From: Angiostrongylus vasorum | Taxonomy: Eukaryota > Nematoda > Chromadorea > Rhabditida > Metastrongylidae | Direction: 5' to 3' | NCBI GenBank assembly: GCA_018806985.1 | Contig: JADANN010000422.1 | Location: forward strand, 62,001 to 126,000 | DNA: 64,000 nt | Shown: piece by piece, positions 42,526 through 51,300 of the stretch | Numbering within the stretch: position 1 is the first letter of the stretch | How the letters are laid out: every line of letters begins with the position of its first letter | The notes under the pieces: model-generated | The model's database searches: none | Told to the model about the DNA's origin: nothing | Seen by the model: only the letters and a program-made list of their open reading frames with translations | Made by a program: the position numbers and the translations under genes

Positions 42526-45500
42526 GCACATATGTATGCCTATCGATTAGTATGGCGAGGTTTATAAAAAGTCGATCTTTTAAGTGTGGCCTATTGTTTT
42601 AAATGCGGAAAGACCTACCAATGTCTGAACAATAGCATGATTCGTTGCATTCATTTTACTGTGCATAGGTGAATCACTAGAACAAGCGCCAGCACAATAA
42701 TTCGTCGAATATCCTTCCGGCGCAATAACCCACTCCTGATATGACTCGTTAACAATGAATTATTCATTAAAACTAAGCTAGAACTCCTCACCCTCCATCC
42801 TATGTCAGCAAAATTCAAGTACAGACTTTGCACGTGACATCCTTCCACCTCATCATCTTTAAAGAAAAACCAGTATGTTTGTATGGGAACAAACAAATCA
42901 ACATAAAGCTGAGAGAAAGCGAAACGAAGGACTCGCATGGTGTGGTGGTGAACGCGTTAATCCGCAGAAAGGGTGATAGCGCTTTCGTGCCCCTTCGCTG
43001 ACATCAGCGGTCCGGAGTTTTGTAAACATCTCGCATAACTATGGTTAAATCAACAAAATTCATAGTCATCTTCATGAAACCTCAGCTGTCCAAATTCGTC
43101 ACCAGAAAACAGGGAAACTCCGTTGTTAAAACGCTCTCATCACATTATGCTAACTCTGAATGTACCACTAATAAAAAGAAAAAGACTGAGTTACATAACT
43201 CACCATTACTGCCAGAAAAAGGATTCATCCTGGTTGTCTTTCGCTCTGTTACATTTATCCCCGGAATCGGTTCTACACTTCGTCTCGTTCTTGTTCTGCG
43301 CTGTGGAATATGTATTTGTTCATCAAGAAACGAAGCAATGATGAAACTCTCCACTTGTATGTTTGACAAATAGTATGGATCTTTGCCTGGAAATACATCA
43401 CGAAGACCAATCTCCGAGAAACAATTCAATCTTTACAAAAGTACAATTTTATAAGTTTTCTAACCACTTTCAATCCGAATAAATAGTTTCGGCTCGGCCA
43501 GCCCCAGAACCCAATCCGACATCATTCGGGTGATATTGAAACCAACAGTTTTTTGCTGCGATGTTGCAACTGTGGAGTCAACTAAGGTAAGAGCACCTGC
43601 CCTTAAATGAATACCATATCAGGACAGGCCAGACTCATATGCATATAAGCAAGCTAACATATCCTTTCCATTCTACCTTCACTATTTAAGACGAACTCAC
43701 TTATTATGGTATATTGAGATCTTAGCAAAAAGCAATTCTTCTTCTTCTGGAAGGAATATTCTCAGCTGCGATGCGATTAAATGCGAAGCACCATTGGACG
43801 GCAAATCATCGCAGTCAAATGTAACAGCAACAATCCCGTTGGAGAAATTCGTTTCTAAATCAAACGTTAAACATTACATAGCAATCCAGTTAGGATTTAG
43901 AACGGTACACTTACAAAGTAATGAACGTGATTCTAATAATATGTAACTGAGAAACACGAAGGCAATTAGTAAAAAACAATTCCAGTCCATAGTGGGAAAA
44001 ATACAGTCCTAGAGCCGATCACATCACTCTTCCGGAAACCAGAAATGAAAACAGATTTTGTTTATAAGGATAAAACAGGTAAAACTCTCGACGATAATCA
44101 ATCCCTGAGGTATGCGCCACGCATTCGACTTCATTACGCATCGCTTGGATGTAACTGAATGCATATCTGGCCTTCACAACTAAAAAAAAAATAAAAACAA
44201 AAAAAGTTTACAACTCGCGGTGGTCTAAATTTATTCGGTTATTAAAAATAAAGGACAAAGCTCTCGGCGCTGATCGGTCCCTGAGGGATGTGCCATGCAT
44301 TCGACTTCATTAAGCATCGAGGGAGGTGAATGAATGCATATCTAGCCTTTACAATGACTCTCGGTGGCCTATCGATGTATCGAGCCAGTGCTGATATCTT
44401 CCCAGATAAGTCTACTACCAATTTGCCGACCCCGGAGTGATGGAAGGCTTAGTGGGTCTTGGGCTCGGGGATCGATCCCATGTGTATTGCAGGGCGCCTC
44501 CGACCACTGCGCTACATGCACTTAGGTACGGATACTAATCACAAACGATAGTAATAATGCTGCAACTAGCTCACATCACAAGCACTTTTAGGAGAATACA
44601 TTGGAGTTGTACATGTTTTCACACAGCACCTTGAAAAAAAAAAAGAAAAACATAGCCCTTCTAAGTTTTTAAATGACCTTTTCTCCTGATGTAATATAGC
44701 TCTACTCAAACACTAATAACTATCAATTACTGGAATAATAATTGAAAAAAAAACATAGCATGTGGGAGAAATTTGGGAGAGAAGGGACGAAATCTAAGGT
44801 TGGCTGACCTTTGGGGGATAATGACACTATCCTATCAGCGCTGCTCCAGTCTTCAACTCCAGAAGTTCGACTTGAAATCTCCCTAAAAGACATAATACAT
44901 CACTTCAAACTATTAAGAGGCAATACGGAACTAAATACTACAGATAGAGAGCTCAAGTTAAAAAGAAAACCATTTTACGACGTGAACCACCACAACAATA
45001 ATTCCATTCTGGAAAGTCAGGCGCAACTTTACCCTTGCCCTACAACATGGCATCTTCGTTAGTAATTCGCACAGAATACTACTTCTAATCAAATTTGGGG
45101 GGATTCCGCGCATCTAGTAATATGACAGATACCTACTTGATACCTGAATGGCCCGTCCTCACTGGTTGTGCGGGTCCCAGCACAATCTTTATTTCTCGGA
45201 GATTTGCTGGTTAAGCCATTGTGGTTCCCTGGAATCCAGATGTCAGACTGGGCAAAGTCTGCCCCAGGTCTGCACCACCGCAGACAGTCGCAGTCCTTGT
45301 GGATCAGAGGGAGATTTGCCACTACGCGACTTTGATACCAGGACAGTGCTGAGTCCTGGTATTGGTTTACTCTTATCCGGGCTTCCTGATGGGAACGTCG
45401 GAGTCCTTTTCAACCTGAGAGAGCCTGCCAGGGGATGAATCCTCCGCTGTACATCGCTGTCCGACATTCAGGAACACTTCCCAGCTACAATGAGGTGGTA

Positions 45501-48031
45501 AACCGTTGGGAGGAATATGACATATAATGACCTATTTATTTACAAGTTACATCTATGTAGGCACAAGGCAGAACACATGGTACATATATAGGAAAAACCA
45601 TTGGAACACAGCAGATTCATGAAATAGATATTAGGTTAAAAAGAGTTAAAGGAATAGACAGGTCTTTTACAACTGAGGCATGTCAGGGGAGAGCAGGGAG
45701 GAGGAGGAGGAGGAGGAGGAGGAGGAGGCGTACAAGAAGAAGAAGTAGGAGCAGGAGAGCAGGAGGAAAAGGAGGACTGGGGGAGGTGGGTAAACGAATG
45801 AAGAAGGAATTACAATGGACATAAAGTACGAAGGGACATCCATCGCTGTCTCCTCAATATGAATTTATGAAAAAAGGATAAAAAACGCGAACAAATAAAC
45901 ATAAACGATAAACAAATAAAAACAAATAGACATAGACGTAAACAATACAAACGAAGGAAAATAAACAAGGTTACCCCTCAACATCGTCCTCTAGTTCGTG
46001 ATACAACTCCGCCATAAACGTGGTGATTTTGTCATCGCGTTTGCGACGAGTGAAAACTGGAGGTGGTTCCTCCAATTCCAAAATATCGAGGACATGGTCC
46101 TCAATCGGTGCTGTTGGAATCCTAGATGGACAAATGAAGAGCATCTTGAATTACTGGAATCACTGTCGAAAATTTCTCATTAAATCATTACTATTACATT
46201 CGAGTCATTAAAACTCTTAAACACACCTGCACTAATTACTACCGCATAATGTTGACTTTTTATTTACTGCCTTTTACTAGCTTTCACGGCAGGGTATTAT
46301 TTGTGAAGCAACCACAACGCGTTATCCACCGCAAACACCTGCGGTCCGGAGTTTTGCAAATATCTCAGCATTATTGTGGTTATTACCGCATAATCAACGT
46401 AACTTTGTAACGCTTCGCTTCGTATAACTTGTAATATTCTGGCAGATGGAAAAGAGGTTAGTTCCACCATTACTGAGGTTTAGTTTCCATGAAATCATTT
46501 CCCTGGCGACTAAATAATCTTATTCAAAAACCGACTTTTTTTTAATCTCGGTAGAACTAATCAACATATATTCTTTCTTTAATAAGCTTATACGAGATTG
46601 ACAAATGATCTTTGTTTTTCGGGTTACGTTTCGAAGTCTTCTTCCTGATCAGAGCCGATGATCAGAATCGATATTCTGACGAAGATGAAGACTTCGAAAC
46701 GCCAGTCGGAAACAAAGATCACTTATCAACCTCGTGTAAGCTTATCAAACAAGGAATACAGAAATAATCTTATTTCGCAGACATCTTCGCGTTAATTAAG
46801 TAGTTGCTATGCTCGAGGAATCACATTATTTTTTCAAATTCATGGAAATACTACTGCTACATGACCTACAGCATTACCTAGTAGGATAGCTGGTTATTAC
46901 TACAAAACACAGTTTAATCGGTTCTATCCCGCTCCGGGTTAACCAAGCCTCTCATTTCTCCGAGATCGAGGAATTGGTACCGGACCTGTGTGGGAAAAAA
47001 AACTCTGCAATCCAATTGGGAACGCTCTAGCGCGGGTACCTCAGGACTCCAGTGAGAATCGACTTAACCAGCATTCTACGACATTCAAGATGAAATGAAA
47101 ATCTTCAAGCAGTAGCTGAAACCACACGTAAAAGTTGGAAGACCTTAATAGATGGTGGATGCGAGGGTATGAATCGAATATGGGAAGTGCTGCAATCCGC
47201 AAAGTAGACGCGAAGACGGGTCGTATAAAATAAAAAGAAATAAAACTGTTCTTTTCCTGAAAAAGGCACTTTTCTAGAACAAACCGCTTGAGGTCAAGCA
47301 CTTACGTTTTATGATGCTGATAAAACGAGTAATTCAATAAATCTTTAGCGACTCGGCAACTGGAGAATCTTATTTCACAGACACAGCACCAATCAAGTTA
47401 CTGTGTTACTGTAATACTTAGTTCCAGAAATCACACCAGTTCCTCAAATCCATGAAAATGGCACTGCTACATGACCTTATTAAGAGCTGCCGCTAAAAAT
47501 TACGCTCGTGTGTTTGTGCTCTGCGATCCAAAGGATTACGAAAAAGTCCTTGGCCAGTGATTCTCCGTCTCAGAAAAAAAAAGAATTCGCGACCTAGCTA
47601 ATGAACTGACAGAATCAGGATTCACTCTTGTCGCTTCTGGAGTTACAGCACAAGCAACTGGGCAGCGTGGACTGTCCGTGAAGAATGTACCTCATCTCAC
47701 GAAATTCAACGAAATGCTAAGAAGGCGAGTGAAGACCTCGCATATGACCGTACAGAGATGGAGGAAGACCAATCAAGTAGTTACTATGTTCAAGGAATCA
47801 CACCGGTTCTCTTCAAATCCATGGAAGTACTACTGCTATATGACCTAAGCATTACCTAGTAGGAAAGATGGTTGCTATAACAAAATAGAACCATAATAAC
47901 TCACTTCTCCAGAGCGTAGGCAAACGTTTGCTCATGACTTTCCTGTAGCAGCATCAGACCTTTCGCTGTGCTCAAAACGACGAATGATAGAAGATCAAGC
48001 AATGCAAGGAAACTCCTCCTCATTGGCTTGT
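42081..48031 (-). CDS. TGF-beta/BMP-family secreted ligand, complete
   Basis: Nine exons: 48031-47905 (ATG 48023), 46121-45975, 44882-44809, 43854-43701, 43601-43465, 43386-43204, 42856-42792, 42735-42619 and 42230-42081 (TGA). All junctions are AG/GT with matching phases, giving 381 codons. Order: signal peptide ([20 protein letters not shown]), propeptide with the [15 protein letters not shown] and FMAELY segments, then [20 protein letters not shown], furin-type site RTRTRRS, and a cystine-knot domain ([37 protein letters not shown], ending ECGCL). Six of the seven canonical knot cysteines are present; the usual CC pair is a single C (AKCAP), so the interchain disulfide cysteine is missing. 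The first exon begins right after a TTTCAG acceptor eight bases before ATG, suggesting spliced-leader addition. It is divergent from the sulfurtransferase. Which nematode ligand (dbl-1, tig-2, unc-129, daf-7 or other) is orthologous is not decided. Confidence 0.93.
42300..42425 (-). repeat. hammerhead-motif repeat, 3' of the TGF-beta stop side
   Basis: Minus strand: GAGGAAGGCGAAGTCGCC (perfect GGCG/CGCC stem II), then GAAACGGCCGAAACGTCAGC. The CGAAACGGC unit is duplicated next to the GAAAC core. The left flank carries the TTGTTGTTGTTGTCGTTG tract typical of this family. It lies in the ligand intron between 42619 and 42230. Confidence 0.4.
42451..42540. repeat. AT microsatellite
   Basis: Mostly TA dinucleotides with a few CA/GT interruptions; in the ligand intron before the last exon, next to a hammerhead-motif repeat. 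Confidence 0.9.
42905..43035 (-). mobile_element. FB-SINE core fragment
   Basis: AAGCTGAGAGAAAGCGAAACG, ATGGTGTGGTGGTGAACGCG and GCGGTCCGGAGTTTTG; between ligand exons 6 and 7. Confidence 0.7.
44070..44180 (-). mobile_element. SINE-1 3' fragment
   Basis: AACTCTCGACGATAATCAATCC and GCGCCACGCATTCGACTTC; stops at an A-rich run beside the next copy. Confidence 0.65.
44254..44525 (-). mobile_element. SINE-1, full length
   Basis: Tail GGACAAAGCTCTCGGCGC at left, head TGTAGCGCAGTGGTCGG at right; in the ligand gene intron between exons 3 and 4. Confidence 0.85.
45127..45515 (-). repeat. R4 interspersed repeat
   Basis: Left end GATACCTACTTGATACC, right end GGTGGTAAACCGTTGGGAGG; in the ligand intron between exons 2 and 3. 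Confidence 0.8.
45694..45790 (+). repeat. GGA-rich polypurine tract
   Basis: About twelve GGA units followed by AGA/GGA mixtures, nearly 100 bases with few pyrimidines; ligand intron. Confidence 0.9.
46251..46383. mobile_element. FB-SINE, short internally deleted copy
   Basis: Exact 11 bp duplication TACCGCATAAT at 46240-46250 and 46384-46394 around only 133 bases: outer arm GTTGACTTTTTATTTACTGCC joined to CACCTGCGGTCCGGAG and CTCAGCATTATTGTGG. The tRNA-like core is deleted. Confidence 0.85.
46570..46740. repeat. palindromic hammerhead-like repeat
   Basis: Two inverted arms: plus at 46671-46705 (CTGACGA, GAAGACTTC, GAAACG) and minus at about 46660-46620 (same boxes, diverged). The outer ends AAGCTTATACGAG and CTCGTGTAAGCTTATC are also inverted. 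The core boxes CTGANGA and GAAAC are intact on the plus arm; stem II is abnormal. It lies in intron 1 of the ligand gene. Confidence 0.35.
46800..46910 (+). repeat. local repeat L3, copy 1
   Basis: TAGTTGCTATGCTCGAGGAA, AATACTACTGCTACATGACC and AGCATTACCTAGTAGGATAG. Same unit as at 47.39 and 47.77 kb. Confidence 0.7.
46870..47235 (+). mobile_element. SINE-2
   Basis: CGGTTCTATCCCGCTCCGGG B box, ATCGACTTAACCAGCATTC and GAATATGGGAAGTGCTG 3' part; lies in ligand intron 1. Confidence 0.65.
47388..47476 (+). repeat. local repeat L3, copy 2 (left of ATIC fragment)
   Basis: ACCAATCAAGTTACTGTG, AATCACACCAGTTCCTCAAATC and CACTGCTACATGACC, where the ATIC-like frame begins. Confidence 0.7.
47474..47775 (+). 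pseudogene. ATIC: scrambled ATIC (purH) fragment in intron 1 of the TGF-beta gene
   Basis: One plus-strand frame reads [19 protein letters not shown], a TGA at 47558-47560, then [34 protein letters not shown] and [11 protein letters not shown]. Both halves resemble the N-terminal (IMP cyclohydrolase/MGS-like) domain of bifunctional purine enzyme ATIC/PURH, but in the wrong order. In ATIC the FSVSDK/VASGGTA/GGRVKTLHP part comes first (about residues 10-80) and LLRAAAKNH about 60 residues later. The GGRVKTLHP motif is altered to RRRVKTSHM. No introns interrupt the fragment. It is antisense to the host gene and bracketed by copies of a short local repeat. It is not functional as read. Confidence 0.8.
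47768..47878 (+). repeat. local repeat L3, copy 3 (right of ATIC fragment)
   Basis: ACCAATCAAGTAGTTACTATG follows the ATIC-like frame directly, then CATGGAAGTACTACTGCTAT and AGCATTACCTAGTAGG. Confidence 0.7.
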
Positions 48032-48339
48032 CTGAAACAGAAAACGATTTCGCGACATGGTAAAGGAACAGGGAAGAGTATAGAAAGCATAATTTACTAG
48101 TTAGAAAACGAATTGTGGAATAGAAAAAAAGATGAAATAGGAAAATAAATGGACGGAATGAATGAAATGAAGCAGTGGTGTCCGACGACCTTACGAGGAC
48201 GCTCGCAGTTTATCGTCGTCTTGCAAAGTTGTTTCCTTGTTGCAAAAAACAAAGATTGTTTTATATTTACATAAAAATATACCGTACTAGGACTCCATTC
48301 TGCTACGAAGTCCTTATAAATTGTGTATGTTTGTTCTAG
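48032..48339. promoter_or_regulatory. divergent intergenic region between TGF-beta ligand and sulfurtransferase
   Basis: About 308 bases separate the first-exon acceptor of the minus-strand ligand (48033-48032) from that of the plus-strand sulfurtransferase (48338-48339). The stretch is free of recognisable repeats, in contrast to everything around it, and must hold either a shared promoter or two short ones. Because both first exons begin at splice acceptors, the real transcription starts lie further in, with the outrons removed. No specific factor site is claimed. Confidence 0.5.
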
Positions 48340-51300
48340 GATGTCATTAAAAAGATTTATTGATGTCACAACAGTTTCTCAGCTGCTGAAGAAGAACATC
48401 ATCAACAAGGAAGGTGTTCGGCTCTTGGATTGTTCCTATTGTGTCGGTCAGAAACCCGATTGGAAGGACTTTAAGGAGCATCTTTATGGAAAATTCGAGA
48501 AGATCCTTGCTCTCCCAAGTTTGTAAGTGCTTTAAGGCATCTATTGTTCATATTTCTATCGTGAATGACATGTTTTCGATCCTCATGACTTTCACTCATT
48601 GTTATTTCTACTGTCGATGGAAAAAGTAATGGCTTAAACGTAGATCATTCGATGTCGATCAATCCCTGAGGGATGCTCTAGGCATTCGACTTATTGGTGA
48701 AGGTGACTGAATGCATATCTGGCCCATACAATGACTGGCCGTAGCCTACCAATGCGTCGAGTCGGTGCTGCTACCCTTCCAGAAAAGTCTGTTACCAATT
48801 GCACAATCCCGGACGCTTGAAAGACTTGCTCAGCTCGAGCCGCGTGATCGAATCCCGCGACCGATCTGTTTGTGTCTATCGCATAACACCTCTAACTATT
48901 GCGCTACACGCACCACTTTTTACACGACACAGCGTAGCAATTATTCATGGTAATCGTCAGATACCTATCGTTCTTGTAAAGTAGATTCCATTGTTGCATT
49001 AATGGGGAAACTTTTTTTGTTTAATATGGGAATAGGGTGAAAAGGGCGCGTGCAGCGCAGTGGTCGTAGGCGGCATGCGATGCACATGGGATCGATTCTC
49101 GCGCTCCTGGCCCACGAGGCCTTCCTCCATCCGGTGTCGGCAAATTGGTACCAGACTCGTCTGGGAGGATAGCAGCACTGGCTCGATACATCGGTAGGCC
49201 ACCGCGAGTCATTGTAAAGGCCCACATATGCATTCAGTCGCCTCCAACGATGCTTGAAGTCCAATGCATGCATCCCTCAGTGATTTATCAACGCCCGATA
49301 GCTTTATCCTCTGTGCTTTTATGGAAATAGGGTGCCTGAGACAAAAAACGGGATGGTTTGACGGAAAGACTTGTCTGTGATGGAACGAGTATGCTTCGTA
49401 TTGCTGATGTTAGATGTCTGACAAGGTGCTGAAATTCCTTATATAGCTTAATAGCTTGATTACAGAAGCACCAAATGTATGTCCATTCGTAATTCTTAGC
49501 AAGAAAAGTGGGGAACCCCTTGCACTTCGGTTAAACATATCAAATGCGAATCTCGAGAAGCAATCACTACAAAGTTAGTTATTGGAGTAATCAGGTTTTT
49601 CCTGTTTTAGGTCCAAGGAATTGTATCTCTCCGGTCACATTCCTGAAGCAGTGCATATAACATTGGATGCAGCTGTGTATCCATCGAAATATGAACGATT
49701 CGCTCTCTATCCTCCAGAACTTTTCGAGAAATATATTCAGGTACTGATATTGTATTGCTTATAGCACCTATAGGTTAAAACATGGCTGGGAGAATGTCGA
49801 AACGAAGGACTCGCATAGTGTGGTGGTGAAGGCATTAACACACGGAAAGGGTAATATCGGGTTCGATCCCTACTGCAGGCATCTGCGATCTGGAGATTTG
49901 CAAATATCTCAGCATCATTGTGGTTATATTTCACATCATACCTTGCCTTAAAAAAAGAATAGTAAATAAAAAAGCGACTATATCCAGGTAATTAGTTGGA
50001 AATTGGAATATCTTGTTGGCGTCTTTTTACGTACGTCAGTCACGAATGTACTATTTGCAGAGAAGTTGTTAATCAAAAAGTACTTTTCGATTAGCAATAT
50101 TTGTAGAAAACCTCCTAACGGTTTAGCGCCTCATCGTGACTGGGAAGTGTTCCTGGGGGTGGGGTGCGATGTACAGCGAGGGGTTTCATACCCCCCAGCC
50201 AGGCCTTCCAAGCTGAAAGGGAGTCCGGCGTTTCCAACAGGAAGCGCAGCCAAGAGTAAACCAATACCATGATCCACCACCGTCCTGGTATAAAACTAGT
50301 CGCGTGGTGGCAAATCTCCCTCTGATCCACAATGGCGGCGACTGCCTGTGGTGGTGACGACCTAGAGCAGACTCTGGCTAAGCTGACCTCGGGGCTCAAG
50401 GGAACCGCAATAGCTAAACCAGCAGAACTTCGAAAAGGTGGAAATTATGTTAGGGTCTGCACAACCAGTGAGGGACGAGGTGTCCAAGTATCCAAGTAAG
50501 TAATATTGGTAGAAAATCAAGGTTGTCACACAGTAAGCAGTAATTGTACCGATACTTAGCTTTTTATTTTCTGCCTTTTATACTTTTTATGGCAGGTTAT
50601 TATTATGCGAAATACAACCACAAGATTGCTGAGATATTTGCAAGAAACTCCGGACCGCAGGTGTTTGCGGTGGGGAACGAACGCGCTATTGTCCTTTCCG
50701 AGGAGTAACGCGCTCATCACCACACCATGCAGGGTCCTTCGTTTCGCCTATCTCGCATAATAATAACCTGCCATAAAAAGTATAAAAAGGGCAGAAAATA
50801 AAAAAGCCAAATATTGTGAATTCAACTACAGACTCAGCTTAATTGGGTTTAATGCCGATGTGGGCTCCCCAAATCAGTCCCGGTGACGGGTGATTGCTGA
50901 CGGCACAGATCGATAAGAACTAGCTGAGAGACAGGCGAAACTAGGGACCCGCATGGTGTGGTGCTGAACGCGTTACTCCCCGGAAAGGACAATAGCGCGT
51001 TCGCTCCCTATCGCAAACACCTGCGGTCCGGAGTTTTGCAAATATCTCAGCAATCTTGTGGTTATACCGATACTATTCTTATAAATGTGTAGTACTGGGT
51101 GAAGGAGTTTTTCCCTTTGACTGATTGATTTATTGGTCTATTGAATCAATTGGAATAAGATTTTAATCTATCGGATAGCTCCACGACCTTGTTTTAGATG
51201 GTTGGGATCAACAGTGGCGAGCATATCATCCTGTATTCCCGTGGTGCTATTGGAGGAATGATGCATAGCTCTAAGTTCGCTTGGCTGTTTAAGGTTCAAT

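Noticed and set aside
43915..43990. Signal-peptide-like [23 protein letters not shown] before a GTAAGT donor as first exon of the TGF-beta gene
   Set aside because: Joining it to the 43854 exon makes a TAA, whereas exons 48031-47905, 46121-45975 and 44882-44809 chain in phase to the same acceptor.
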